64,000 nucleotides of DNA. It comes from Variovorax sp. PAMC 28711 (GTDB lineage: Bacteria; Pseudomonadota; Gammaproteobacteria; Burkholderiales; Burkholderiaceae_C). A program made the position numbers and the translations under genes. The notes below the pieces were generated by a model. It made no database searches, was not told the DNA's origin, and saw only the letters and a list, made by a program, of their open reading frames with translations. The stretch is taken from assembly GCF_001577265.1 (NCBI RefSeq), contig NZ_CP014517.1:248001-312000 (forward strand), given 5' to 3'. Below, piece after piece: positions 7,899 through 15,414 of this stretch (within the stretch, counting starts at the first letter, position 1; the number at the start of each line of letters is the position of its first letter).

Positions 7899-9427
7899 GC
7901 GCGTCCTGAAATCATGGGGTTACTGAGCCAGTCACTGAGACTGCCCTCTTCGTTTGCGGCGCTCGGCATCACGCCAATCGCCATTGCCAAGGCCACCATG
8001 CCGTCAATGCGACCGGTTTCCTTGCCTTTGATGAACTTCCGGTTCTCTGCCGGGTCGGTTTGCACGGTCGCATTCGCCGCGCACATGGTCAGCACCGGGT
8101 GATTCCCGTGCTTCAGTTTCTTGCCGAGCAGCATCGACTCGAGCGAGCGGATGGCCGGCGACATGCTGGCGAAGCCCTGGCCGAAGTCGATGAAGCGTGC
8201 CAACTCTTCTTCGGTGAAGCCGGCCTTCACAAGCCACGGCTTCAGGAACCGCATGTTGTAGCGGTCGAAGGCCAGAGCACGGACGTTGCAGCGATCGAAG
8301 ACGCCGCGCAGGTGCTCTGCGATGAACTCGTACTCGATCGAGCCGCCTGGCGTTGTTTGCAGCAACCCTTGCGAAGCCCAGAGGTCATATGGCACGCGGT
8401 CATTTCGCGATTTCTCGGCCAATCCGTCCTCCGGCAGCCAGAAGGTGGGTTGCACATCACCCTCTTTCGTCGCCAAAACAAGTGCGGTCAGGTCCGAAAC
8501 GCTTGACAAATCAAGCCCGCCGAACACTTCCTGGCCGTCCAAATCCTCCGGCTGTGCCCCGTTTTGCTGCCAGATCGCACGCGCAATGAAGGGGTTTCGT
8601 GCCTCGACGCGCTGATTCAGGATCAGATTTCGGTACGAAGACTCCCGGCTCGGCATGCGCTTCGCATCGCTGGCCTGTCTTGCGACCTCTTCCTTGTTCA
8701 TGAAGTCATCGAAGTGCGGGTTCGCAGCCCGGATGGCTTTCTCGCTGAACGGGTCCATGTCCAGCGGTGCCGTGCACAGCTCGACTTTGTTTCTCGGCTC
8801 TGCGCCGGTCAAAGCGTCGTCGATCAGCAGGCTCAACAGGTCGGCATCGGTTGGCGCCTGCGTGCTGATCACGATGGAGAGCGGTTGCTCCTGGGCTGCA
8901 GACGCCGTTTCCAGCGCTTCGTACAACTCAGACCGCGGGCCTTTGACCTGGCCGAGCTCGTCGTGCACCACGAAGACGGGCGACAACCCGTAGGCGGTCG
9001 ACGCATCAGCACTCAGCGCGCGATACAGCGTGCCCAGGTCAGGGCAGAAGAGCTGCTTCCCGCTGTCCCGTATCGTCACGACACCTGACAGATCAGGCGA
9101 CATGCGGACCACCTTCGCGGCCAGCGAGAACAGGATTGCCGCCTGCTCCCTCGATTGCGCCGCGCTGTAGAGCTGGCTGTTCGGCCGAGCCTCGGGGCCG
9201 CACAAGTGCAGCAGCAGGAGGAAGGACGCGAGTGCCGTCTTGGCATTCTTGCGCGCCATCGACAGGATGAACGTGCGCGTCGGCGTGTCGTAGATCCGCT
9301 TGATCCACTTGCGCTGGTGCTTGGTCAGGACAACCTTCTTGCCTACGAACTTGCCTTCAGGGATGCGGCAGAAAGATTCAATCCACTGGATGTTCGTGTC
9401 GCCGCGCTTCACGCCGGCAGTTCCCAT
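7895..9427 (-). CDS. Terminase large subunit
   Basis: A 510-residue packaging ATPase-nuclease. The P-loop variant ARKNAKT lies at 58-64 and the Walker B segment VFVVHDE at 151-157. The RNase H-like nuclease domain starts with GLDLSS (Asp306) and ends with Asp475 in RIDGMVALAMA. This is the phage Terminase_1/HK97-type class. The start lies inside the 3' end of the small subunit gene (19-nt overlap). With the HNH gene near the terminase genes it suggests cos-type packaging. Confidence 0.95.
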   Translation of the reverse strand: MGTAGVKRGDTNIQWIESFCRIPEGKFVGKKVVLTKHQRKWIKRIYDTPTRTFILSMARKNAKTALASFLLLLHLCGPEARPNSQLYSAAQSREQAAILFSLAAKVVRMSPDLSGVVTIRDSGKQLFCPDLGTLYRALSADASTAYGLSPVFVVHDELGQVKGPRSELYEALETASAAQEQPLSIVISTQAPTDADLLSLLIDDALTGAEPRNKVELCTAPLDMDPFSEKAIRAANPHFDDFMNKEEVARQASDAKRMPSRESSYRNLILNQRVEARNPFIARAIWQQNGAQPEDLDGQEVFGGLDLSSVSDLTALVLATKEGDVQPTFWLPEDGLAEKSRNDRVPYDLWASQGLLQTTPGGSIEYEFIAEHLRGVFDRCNVRALAFDRYNMRFLKPWLVKAGFTEEELARFIDFGQGFASMSPAIRSLESMLLGKKLKHGNHPVLTMCAANATVQTDPAENRKFIKGKETGRIDGMVALAMAIGVMPSAANEEGSLSDWLSNPMISGRA

Positions 9428-9852
9428 GGCTTGCGCTCTTTCGACGCCCCGCCCTTCAGCGTTCGTGCAACTGTCTGTTGATCGATGGCCTGGCGGGTGA
9501 TGCGAAGCCGAGTAGCCAATGACGATGCCGCCCGGCTCTCTCGCTCCGCCATCCCGAGCAATCGGTCGTAGCGCTTCAACCCTTCGTCATCAGCCATCCA
9601 GGCGCGGTCGAAGTTCGCCAGCTCGTCCGCTATCACCCGGGCCTGCACCACATGCCGGCAATACAGCTCAAGCAGCGGCGCATGCGTGGCAGTGAATGCC
9701 TCGGCCGGCTGGTCGTTGACCATTTCAAGCCAGACGGTGCGCTCGGCATCGCTGATGTGGACCGCAGGAGCTAGTCTTTTGACAAAACTGATAGGCGCAG
9801 CAACCCCAGCAACTTCCATCGAAGCCGCTGATTTCCTGCCGCGTTGCGCCAT
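9409..9852 (-). CDS. Terminase small subunit (P27-like)
   Basis: A 147-residue DNA-recognition subunit of the packaging motor, starting MAQRGRKSA. It is basic at the N-terminus, with a helical middle (DAERTVWLEMVNDQP; YCRHVVQARVIADELANF) and a C-terminal TRLRITRQAIDQ segment, the pattern of the phage P27 small terminase family. It directly precedes and overlaps the large subunit gene. The upstream noncoding region should carry its recognition site. Confidence 0.85.
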   Translation of the reverse strand: MAQRGRKSAASMEVAGVAAPISFVKRLAPAVHISDAERTVWLEMVNDQPAEAFTATHAPLLELYCRHVVQARVIADELANFDRAWMADDEGLKRYDRLLGMAERESRAASSLATRLRITRQAIDQQTVARTLKGGASKERKPWELPA

Positions 9853-9949
9853 TTACGTTAGTGCTCGTTTACTTTTTTGGTTAGCTTTAGGACAGGAAGG
9901 GATGGGCGGCGGTTTCCATGGGGGTGCTCCCAGAGTTCCAACCCGCCCC

Positions 9950-10022
9950 CCCCCGTTGTTTCTACGCAACGTCTCGCATATACAACGTATCATTTATACA
10001 ACGTTGTGTGTGCGCAACGCAC
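9950..10022. repeat. Short repeats upstream of the terminase genes (candidate cos/terminase-binding region)
   Basis: The roughly 200-bp gap between the small terminase gene and the HNH gene holds a tract of nine C and several copies of a CAACG-containing unit: GCAACGT near 9966, ACAACGT near 9982 and 10000, GCAACGC near 10014. In HK97-like phages cos lies in this place. I cannot see the nick site. Confidence 0.35.
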
Positions 10023-10058
10023 CGTCTTGGTGCGCATAGACGTAAATGAGATCGGTTC

Positions 10059-10361
10059 TCATAGGGGCCAGCCATCGGCACCGACTCCGCGCCTCTCCGT
10101 CCATCCCATGTCCTGTGCAGTCTTCTTGCGATGACAGCCTTCAGGACCGTTGCAGAGCACCTGAGTGTTCTCTTCTGTGTCGTCGCCCTTGCCGCCGTCT
10201 GCCTTCAGCGCCTCTCTGTGATCGAGGTCAAAGCCTGATGGGTAGGCGGTGAGGCGCCCGCACATTGCGCATCGAGGATTGGAACTCCACACCCTAAGCC
10301 GCCGTTTCTGGAGCTTCCGGCCACGTATGCGGCCATCGGTGTTGTCGTAGCGAGCGGTCAT
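10059..10361 (-). CDS. Terminase-associated HNH endonuclease
   Basis: A 100-residue HNH nuclease starting MTARYDNTDGRIRGRKLQ. It has a zinc-binding CAMCG, the HNH core FDLDHREAL with a downstream N in ENTQVLC, and a final CHRKKT. An HNH protein next to the terminase is typical of HK97-type cos phages (HK97 gp74 role), where it is needed for specific genome cleavage during packaging. Its start overlaps the upstream gene by 4 nt (ATGA). A longer in-frame extension exists but lacks a ribosome site. Confidence 0.85.
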   Translation of the reverse strand: MTARYDNTDGRIRGRKLQKRRLRVWSSNPRCAMCGRLTAYPSGFDLDHREALKADGGKGDDTEENTQVLCNGPEGCHRKKTAQDMGWTERRGVGADGWPL

Positions 10362-10579
10362 GCCCGATAGCGTTCGTCCTGCATCGCAGGCAAGTAGCGC
10401 CTCACGTTGTCCCCGAGCGTTGTTACCTCGATCATGTCGACCGAGCGAGCCATGGGTTCGGATGCTTGGGGTGCACCACAGTTGATGCATACGGCCTTCA
10501 CCGGTTCGGTACGGCAATAGGCACATACCGGTGAATATCGTCTTGGCCGCGGTGGCACTGGTTGCGTCAGCATCACCAT
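10358..10579 (-). CDS. Small zinc-ribbon phage protein
   Basis: A 73-residue protein starting MVMLTQPVPPRPRRYSP; the start is supported by a GGAG five bases upstream. Two CxxC pairs (CAYC and CINC, 10 residues apart) suggest a zinc knuckle. It is chained to the HNH gene by an ATGA overlap. Function unknown; DNA binding or nuclease assistance is possible. Confidence 0.65.
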   Translation of the reverse strand: MVMLTQPVPPRPRRYSPVCAYCRTEPVKAVCINCGAPQASEPMARSVDMIEVTTLGDNVRRYLPAMQDERYRA

Positions 10580-10761
10580 CTCTGCTCCTTGGTGTAGGCC
10601 CATCCATCACGCGCATGCGCTGGGCTACTGGGGTGCACTCCCCGCCATTGGGTCAGTGCGTACCCTGGAAAGCGTTGGCGTTACGCTGGCTGAATGTGTT
10701 GGCGGGGCCGTCCACTACGAGCAACTGGTGCATGTGTGATTGGTTAGACGCCCGCCGAACG

Positions 10762-10795
10762 AGAAAACCCGCCGAGCCTTGCGACTGAGCGGGTT
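10762..10795 (-). terminator. Possible terminator
   Basis: On the minus strand AACCCGC pairs with GCGGGTT across a 16-nt loop and is followed by TTTTCTC. It lies in the roughly 240-bp gene-free stretch 10617-10856, in which I see nothing else. Confidence 0.45.
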
Positions 10796-10856
10796 GATAA
10801 ATTCTGGAGGCAACTTCTCCCTCCGAGAACCGAATGTATCGAAAAATCAGGAAGTG

Positions 10857-11222
10857 TCAAGCATCATCTGTATCGGCGACATTCACATCACCGCGAGATT
10901 GCCACGCCATCGCCTGCGCTGGTGCCTGCCGATACTCGCGCTGGCTGCTGTAGCGCCTAGGGGTATGCCGCACCTTCGCCTCCATCGCCTGCTCGTGTTT
11001 GTTCTCCCGGTTGGTAGCGATGCGGACATTGCCGGGCGTGTAGCCTCCCTCATCGTGGAGCCGGCACATGCACATCTCCCGCGATCCGCGGCCACGCTTT
11101 TCCCAGTGCGGCTCCCACAGTTCCCACCACTGCGCATAGGAGAGCGTGAATGCCAAGCCTCGGGCGGCAGCGCCGGCCTTGTGCTGCTTGTAGCGGCCTT
11201 CCGGTGACTTCGGGTCGATCAT
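10857..11222 (-). CDS. Small phage protein with a GYTPxNVRxAT motif
   Basis: A 121-residue protein starting MIDPKSPEGRYKQHK, with AAAGGAG upstream. The segment CRLHDEGGYTPGNVRIAT followed by NRENK resembles the C-terminal part of phage HNH proteins of the type in which a GYTPDNVRW-like motif follows the metal site, but the CxxC/HH residues are not complete. It may be a degenerate HNH or a DNA-binding relative. It overlaps the upstream small gene by 4 nt. Confidence 0.6.
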   Translation of the reverse strand: MIDPKSPEGRYKQHKAGAAARGLAFTLSYAQWWELWEPHWEKRGRGSREMCMCRLHDEGGYTPGNVRIATNRENKHEQAMEAKVRHTPRRYSSQREYRQAPAQAMAWQSRGDVNVADTDDA

Positions 11223-11386
11223 GGTTGCTCCTTTGCCTTGTCGATCTGCTTTGCCAGCCACTCAGAACCCAGCCGCTTGAGCTTCTCCCATCGCGCATCG
11301 GTGAGGCGCACACTGCGCGGCTTGGTTTGGTCCTCGGGTGCGTTTGGCTTCCTGCCTTGGCCTCGGTCAGCAGGTTGACGGGTCAT
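11219..11386 (-). CDS. Hypothetical small basic phage protein
   Basis: A 55-residue protein starting MTRQPADRGQGRKPN. The SVRLTDARWEKLKRLGSEWL segment resembles small ribbon-helix-helix DNA-binding proteins. It is linked to both neighbours by ATGA overlaps, which fixes the start. A regulator role is only a guess. Confidence 0.6.
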   Translation of the reverse strand: MTRQPADRGQGRKPNAPEDQTKPRSVRLTDARWEKLKRLGSEWLAKQIDKAKEQP

Positions 11387-11754
11387 GACATTTTCAGGAT
11401 GGTGGCAATGCTCGCCATGAAGTGACTGGCGCGCTCTGGTGTTTGGGCGCCGCGCTTCCAGGCTTTTACGGCTTTTCGCACCCGATCCAAAGCCTTGAAT
11501 TCCATCTGATCGGCATGGCAGTAGTCGCACATCACAACGCAGTCGATCACGTTTTCATTTCCCGGGACCCCGCCCCGGTCGCCGTTGCAAATCTTGCAGG
11601 CGTCGCGCGCATACGTCCTTCCCACGCCCTGAAGTTTGCGATCCACCATTGGTGACGACCAATCGTCTTTTGGAGCGAGCTTCGCGCATCCGGGATGGTG
11701 ATGCGTGCCAAGCATGGAGCCGCAATCTGGGCAGATGATGTTGTCATTGTTCAT
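11383..11754 (-). CDS. Hypothetical phage zinc-finger protein
   Basis: A 123-residue protein with three Cys pairs: CPDC at residues 8-11, CKIC near 52 and CDYC near 75, plus a His pair (THHHPGC). The start and stop are fixed by ATGA overlaps with its neighbours. It probably binds zinc; role unknown. Confidence 0.65.
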   Translation of the reverse strand: MNNDNIICPDCGSMLGTHHHPGCAKLAPKDDWSSPMVDRKLQGVGRTYARDACKICNGDRGGVPGNENVIDCVVMCDYCHADQMEFKALDRVRKAVKAWKRGAQTPERASHFMASIATILKMS

Positions 11755-11912
11755 TGCGTTCGTTCCTCTTCGGCTTTCACCGTTTGTTCAAATTGCTCGT
11801 CGGTCATGTCCGTGCAATCAAGGTCACCAGTCTCAACCGCGTTTGGATGAATCCATGTGTAGCCAAGGCGCGCCCGACGGACGAACCTGAAGCCTTCTTC
11901 ACGGAGGCTCAC
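11751..11912 (-). CDS. Hypothetical small phage protein with GTG start
   Basis: A 53-residue frame beginning with GTG (VSLREEGFRFVRRARL) and ending with an ATGA overlap onto the next gene. It fills an otherwise empty gap in the operon and is acidic toward the C-terminus. The ribosome site is weak because a short hairpin lies just before the start. No family recognised. Confidence 0.5.
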   Translation of the reverse strand: MSLREEGFRFVRRARLGYTWIHPNAVETGDLDCTDMTDEQFEQTVKAEEERTQ

Positions 11913-11913
11913 A

Positions 11914-11932
11914 AAAGGCCCTTAGGCCTTGG
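11914..11932 (-). terminator. Short hairpin with T run, possible tR'-like terminator
   Basis: On the minus strand AAGGCC-TAAG-GGCCTT is followed by two more T. It contains the stop codon of the 65-residue gene. Weak on its own, but it lies where a late-operon terminator would follow a late promoter. Confidence 0.4.
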
Positions 11933-12119
11933 CGCGAAGCGCGTCATAGATCTGGCCGGCCATCGTTTTATAGCTACCTTCTCCCAGCACCGATTCGATT
12001 GCGTCCCGCACATCCATTCCGGATTGAACCAAGGTGCCGATGACAACCGTGAGCACGGTGTTCTTATCGGAGGTGCTCAGGAGGGCAGCGACTTGATTCA
12101 GGGTGGAGTTTGCGATCAT
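11922..12119 (-). CDS. Hypothetical small phage protein
   Basis: A 65-residue protein starting MIANSTLNQVAALLS, mostly alpha-helical with an Ala-rich end (DALRAKA). It is the first gene after a roughly 100-bp noncoding gap and is followed by a hairpin. No family recognised. Confidence 0.6.
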   Translation of the reverse strand: MIANSTLNQVAALLSTSDKNTVLTVVIGTLVQSGMDVRDAIESVLGEGSYKTMAGQIYDALRAKA

Positions 12120-12145
12120 GGTGTGCTTTCGGTTGGTATGTGTTT

Positions 12146-12173
12146 ATTGTAATACCGAAAACAAGCAGCGCAA
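12146..12173 (-). promoter_or_regulatory. Candidate promoter (possible late promoter)
   Basis: On the minus strand TTGCGC (12173-12168) and TACAAT (12151-12146) are 16 bases apart, a plausible sigma-70 promoter. It lies in the only noncoding gap behind the Q-like gene and points toward the packaging and structural genes. Confidence 0.35.
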
Positions 12174-12219
12174 GCTGTTTCTTGTACTACTTCAATCAAT
12201 CCGACGAACGGTAGTTTGG

Positions 12220-12597
12220 TCACATAACGCCAGCGCTCATGAGGCGGCGAATGAGGTGGTTCCGCGCCTCTTGCACGATCACGCCACGCTCCAGCGGATC
12301 ACGGGGCAGCCGCGGACTGAGCCACACGCTGCGGCCGGTGCTGAGGTTCCGGGCCAGCACGTACAGCGCCGATCGGTGAGGGTCGCGCATCTCGCTCACC
12401 TGGAAGTCGACCGCCTCCATCATCTTCCCCTGCAAGTCGTCCTCGATTACGTCGCTGGTGCTGTCCCATCCCTTCCCGCTCTTGGCGTTGCGGAACATGG
12501 GGTCAGCGCCACACACAGGCACAGGCGAATAGCTGCGTGCCCACGAGTGCCAGCGGCTCAGGAGGTCGTCAAGAATCGCGGCGGAATCGTTCTTCAT
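12220..12597 (-). CDS. Possible Q-like antitermination protein
   Basis: A 125-residue protein starting MKNDSAAILDDLLSRW, with GAAGGA upstream. A start 13 codons earlier, overlapping the previous stop as TGATG, is also possible. The N-terminal SRWHSWARSYSPVP with a helical C-terminal half (PHRSALYVLARNLSTGR; ARNHLIRRLMSAG) is reminiscent of phage Q antiterminators, whose C-terminus resembles sigma region 4. Gene order also fits: after NinB and NinG, before a promoter and the late genes. No decisive motif was seen, so this is inference. Confidence 0.45.
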   Translation of the reverse strand: MKNDSAAILDDLLSRWHSWARSYSPVPVCGADPMFRNAKSGKGWDSTSDVIEDDLQGKMMEAVDFQVSEMRDPHRSALYVLARNLSTGRSVWLSPRLPRDPLERGVIVQEARNHLIRRLMSAGVM

Positions 12598-12635
12598 GGT
12601 CTTTCCTTCGTGGATCTTGTAGGGGATGCGGAGCA

Positions 12636-12830
12636 TCAGAGGCTCTCCATTTCGATCTGCACTTCGCCGATGGCCAGTTCTCGGCGAACCGATGAAAACG
12701 TTGAGCAGTCCACGAAGCGGACAGAAACGCTAAACGGGCTGATTCCCGTCCGCCGCTGAAGCGTTTGAAGGATTTCCCGAATCGCTTCTTCGGCCACCTT
12801 CTTTTCCTGACGGGCCTCTTCAAGCGTCAT
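12636..12830 (-). CDS. Hypothetical small phage protein
   Basis: A 64-residue protein starting MTLEEARQEKKVAEEAI. Helical first half (probable coiled coil), beta-rich second half. Its start overlaps the upstream stop (ATGA) and its stop overlaps a downstream ATG (TGATG). A much longer in-frame extension runs across the upstream genes and is not real. Confidence 0.65.
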   Translation of the reverse strand: MTLEEARQEKKVAEEAIREILQTLQRRTGISPFSVSVRFVDCSTFSSVRRELAIGEVQIEMESL

Positions 12831-13084
12831 GCCTTCGCCCCTTTGGAGTGGTATTGCTCGATTACTACCTCGGCAACACCGGGCGGATACAGGCTGGCTT
12901 CCCGGCGCGCGGCACGCAGTGCATTGCCGCGGCTGTCGAACGCCTCCTGGCTGCCGCCAACGGTTTGGCCGTTGCGCGGCGCGATCAGGCGCCAGCGCCA
13001 CCAGAACTCGCCGTCTACTGGCTTCAGCGTGCCGGGGAAGTGCTTGGGCGACTTGTAGACCTGAAAGACGCGTTGCGGTTTCAT
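12827..13084 (-). CDS. Hypothetical phage protein
   Basis: An 85-residue basic protein starting MKPQRVFQVYKSPKHFPG, with aromatic strand-like segments (GEFWWRWRLIAPRNGQ) that suggest a small beta domain. Linked to NinG upstream and to the next gene downstream by ATGA overlaps. No family recognised. Confidence 0.65.
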   Translation of the reverse strand: MKPQRVFQVYKSPKHFPGTLKPVDGEFWWRWRLIAPRNGQTVGGSQEAFDSRGNALRAARREASLYPPGVAEVVIEQYHSKGAKA

Positions 13085-13668
13085 GGCTGTTCCTTCTGAA
13101 GTTGCTTAGTGCGCTGGATGAAGTCGGCGCGGATGGCTTTAAGGTCATCGACCGAGTAGTGGCGCGGCGCGTTGTCGGCCTCGATGGCTTCGACGAATGC
13201 CAACCCGTAACGCTCGACCAGCCGGATGCGGTACTCAACGGCGTTGCTGTGCTTGTGCAGATTGCACTGGATGCACTGGCCGTGGATGTTTCGCGGGTCG
13301 AGCGCCAGGTGCTTCGCTGCGCCGCGGCTGCGGTAGTGGCCGGCCTGGAAGTCAGGCGCCCACGGGGCCGGGCAGGAAACACACGACAAACCAGCGTCAC
13401 GCAGGCGGATGAAGGCGTTGACAGCCTTCTGTGCGTCGGCGTACCAGTCGGCAAGATCCTTCTGCGAAGCCCTTCGCTTCTTGATCTCGACGCGCTCGAT
13501 GCGGGCCTTGGCGAGCTCATCCTTCTTTCGGGCGATCGCCTTCTTGCCGTTTTGTTTCTCCAGCCAAGGCGCAATGCACTCGTCATGTATTACGTGCCTC
13601 GCAAACTCTTCCGGCATGCGGATGCGGCAGTGCTTGCAGCGGTTGGGCTTGGTGCTGCGGGCGATCAT
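13081..13668 (-). CDS. ninG: NinG-family recombination protein (Rap-like)
   Basis: A 195-residue protein. The N-terminal CKHCRIRMPEEF zinc motif, central coiled coil (residues 45-75) and C-terminal core with CVSC, FQAGHYRSRGA, NIHGQCIQCN and VEYRIRLVERYG match NinG/Rap, the HNH-like Holliday-junction resolvase of lambdoid phages that works with NinB and Red/annealing proteins. Its start overlaps the methyltransferase stop (ATGA). Confidence 0.9.
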   Translation of the reverse strand: MIARSTKPNRCKHCRIRMPEEFARHVIHDECIAPWLEKQNGKKAIARKKDELAKARIERVEIKKRRASQKDLADWYADAQKAVNAFIRLRDAGLSCVSCPAPWAPDFQAGHYRSRGAAKHLALDPRNIHGQCIQCNLHKHSNAVEYRIRLVERYGLAFVEAIEADNAPRHYSVDDLKAIRADFIQRTKQLQKEQP

Positions 13669-14417
13669 GCAACTTCCAAAATCAGGCCGCGCTGCGCTGT
13701 GCGGGTGTTCTGCATGGCTTCACATAGAGGATTGAGTTCGCAGCCGGCCCACTGGCGCCCAAGCTGTTCGGCGGCAATCCCTGTGGACCCGCTGCCCAGG
13801 AATGGGTCGATAACGATGCCGCCAACTGGAACCGAGTAGCGAATCAGCGGCGCCAAAATGCCGAGCGGCTTCTGTGTCGGGTGAACTGCGGTGCCGTGCT
13901 CATTCGAGACTTGAAGCACGCTGCGCTGAAGCTTCGGCCCTCCGTCGTGACTGACATAGTGACCGGCTTCTATGTGTCCGGTATGGGTCGGCCGCGTCTT
14001 GCGGCGCACCGTCTTGGCATTCGCGTCCATGGTGACTTGAGCCTCATGAAAAACTTCGCCCCATGCTCCTCGGTAGAACTGGATCGCATGCTCATGGACA
14101 CGGCGAAATCGGTCGGCGTGAAAGCCTGTGCCGTTCTGCTTTTCCCAGACGATGTCCTGGGCGTACTTGAAGCCCGCGGCCTCCATCTCCCCAAAGATGG
14201 TCGACAGGTAGCGCATTGAACCGAACACCCAAACCGATGCAGCCGGCTTCAGGACACGGGACACCTCAGTCATCCAGCCTTCGCAGCGGCGATCCCATTC
14301 CAGCGACGTGTCTCCGTAGGGCGGATCGGTGACGCATGCGTCAGCGATGCCGGACGGCCATGCGGTCATGACTTCCCGACAGTCTCCGAAGTGGCATCGA
14401 TCAAGCCAATCGTTCAT
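13665..14417 (-). CDS. Phage DNA methyltransferase (N4-cytosine/N6-adenine type)
   Basis: A 250-residue enzyme. The start MNDWLDRCHFGDCREVM was chosen because GGGAGG precedes it and it overlaps the small membrane gene by 4 nt. Motif IV DPPYGD lies at residues 31-36 and the AdoMet motif DPFLGSGST at 204-212, the beta-class order. It probably protects phage DNA against restriction or marks it. Target base and sequence cannot be told from motifs alone. Confidence 0.88.
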   Translation of the reverse strand: MNDWLDRCHFGDCREVMTAWPSGIADACVTDPPYGDTSLEWDRRCEGWMTEVSRVLKPAASVWVFGSMRYLSTIFGEMEAAGFKYAQDIVWEKQNGTGFHADRFRRVHEHAIQFYRGAWGEVFHEAQVTMDANAKTVRRKTRPTHTGHIEAGHYVSHDGGPKLQRSVLQVSNEHGTAVHPTQKPLGILAPLIRYSVPVGGIVIDPFLGSGSTGIAAEQLGRQWAGCELNPLCEAMQNTRTAQRGLILEVA

Positions 14418-14548
14418 GCAGCCTCCCCCACTTTGCAGATCGCTGCGGCAATCAGCAGCACAACTGCTATCACCCATGCGGAGCGATTTGAGATGTGCGG
14501 AGCGAGATAAATGGTCGCGGCTAAGGTGAAATACTCCGATGCGGTCAT
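14414..14548 (-). CDS. Small membrane protein
   Basis: A 44-residue protein starting MTASEYFTLAATIYLAP. A single hydrophobic helix (AWVIAVVLLIAAAIC) lies near residues 25-39. Its ATG overlaps the NinB stop and its stop overlaps the methyltransferase start, both as ATGA, strong evidence that it is translated. Role unknown. Confidence 0.6.
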   Translation of the reverse strand: MTASEYFTLAATIYLAPHISNRSAWVIAVVLLIAAAICKVGEAA

Positions 14549-14931
14549 GCTTCCACCTCATGCATCGCCATAAATGCGACGGCGTATTCGATGAGACTGG
14601 ATCCCCGCGACTTACTCATCAGCGCAGTCGATTCGCGGACATTGACGAACTCGCCCTCGATGCCCGGGACGATTTCGCCGCCCTCTTTCGTGGCTACAGC
14701 GTGGCCCGACACCAGCAGCACCTTCCAGGCGGCAGCGTCGCGAGGCTTGCCAGCCCATTCAATGCCTGCTTTGGCGAGGTCCGAGCAGATGGCGTGGAAC
14801 TTGGCGTTCTGATCGCTGTTGCGGTTTGGCTCGGCGATGGTCACGGTCTGCCCCTCTGGCGCTTCGACCACAGCAGCGACAGCACGGCGGCGTGCTTCGG
14901 CGTGAACAAGGCGGAATATGCGCTTGCTCAT
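14545..14931 (-). CDS. ninB: NinB-family recombination protein
   Basis: A 128-residue protein. The segment PNRNSDQNAKFHAICSDLAKAG followed by DAAAWKVLLVSGH is the signature of NinB/Orf, which loads or replaces recombination mediators on single-stranded DNA in lambda-type recombination. It is three genes upstream of ninG, the usual arrangement, and is joined to its neighbours by 4-nt overlaps. Confidence 0.88.
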   Translation of the reverse strand: MSKRIFRLVHAEARRRAVAAVVEAPEGQTVTIAEPNRNSDQNAKFHAICSDLAKAGIEWAGKPRDAAAWKVLLVSGHAVATKEGGEIVPGIEGEFVNVRESTALMSKSRGSSLIEYAVAFMAMHEVEA

Positions 14932-15071
14932 CGCGGCACCTGCCCGTGGAAATAGACCATCGGCTGCGCTTCAAGCTCATCGGCGTTCACATGGAACGGC
15001 GGAGAGCACCAATCCCACGCCGGATCGAGGTAGCAGACACGCGGCAGCGGACCGCCTTCGACGCAGATCAC
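14928..15071 (-). CDS. Hypothetical small phage protein (GTG start)
   Basis: A 47-residue frame starting GTG (VICVEGGPLPRVCYLDP), with the GTG overlapping the upstream TGA and an AGGCTG just before it. It ends with an ATGA overlap onto ninB. Rich in aromatic residues and Cys. The same frame is open further upstream, but there it overlaps another gene completely. Confidence 0.5.
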   Translation of the reverse strand: MICVEGGPLPRVCYLDPAWDWCSPPFHVNADELEAQPMVYFHGQVPR

Positions 15072-15259
15072 TCTGCAGCCTCGCCAGTCGTAGAGATGGC
15101 CTTGCTGCGCATAGCTTGTTGCAGCAACTGCGGGAGTTCCGCGTGCTCCGGGTCCTGCGCGATCTCCTTCGCTCGATCCCATGCCCATGCCTTCACATTG
15201 GCCGTGAATGGCGGTGCCAGCATCTTCAATAGATGCGCCAGGTGATCGGATGTGGTCAT
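15068..15259 (-). CDS. Hypothetical small phage protein
   Basis: A 63-residue helical protein starting MTTSDHLAHLLKMLAPP, with the segment AWAWDRAKEIAQDPEHAEL, a pattern seen in many small proteins of Burkholderiales phages. Start fixed by an ATGA overlap with the HTH gene. Function unknown. Confidence 0.65.
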   Translation of the reverse strand: MTTSDHLAHLLKMLAPPFTANVKAWAWDRAKEIAQDPEHAELPQLLQQAMRSKAISTTGEAAE

Positions 15260-15414
15260 GCATTGCGCGCCTTTCTCACCCACGCATACACGGTGGTGAC
15301 GTGCACGCCGATCTCATGCGCGATAGCGATTGGCTTTTCGCCATTGATGACGCGTTGCGCCACAACATGGGCTCGCAACTTTCTGGCTTCGTGGGAAAAG
15401 CAATCCGTACTCAT
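15256..15414 (-). CDS. Small helix-turn-helix protein
   Basis: A 52-residue protein starting MSTDCFSHEARKLRAHV. The segment KPIAIAHEIGVHVTTVYAWV is a clear helix-turn-helix of the recombinase/transposase-like type. It is bounded on both sides by ATGA overlaps. Probably a DNA-binding regulator or accessory factor. Confidence 0.65.
   Translation of the reverse strand: MSTDCFSHEARKLRAHVVAQRVINGEKPIAIAHEIGVHVTTVYAWVRKARNA

Noticed and set aside
12636..13586. 316-codon minus-strand frame
   Set aside because: Only its last 64 codons are real (12636-12830). The rest overlaps ninG and the 85-residue gene in another frame and is Arg/Ser-rich.
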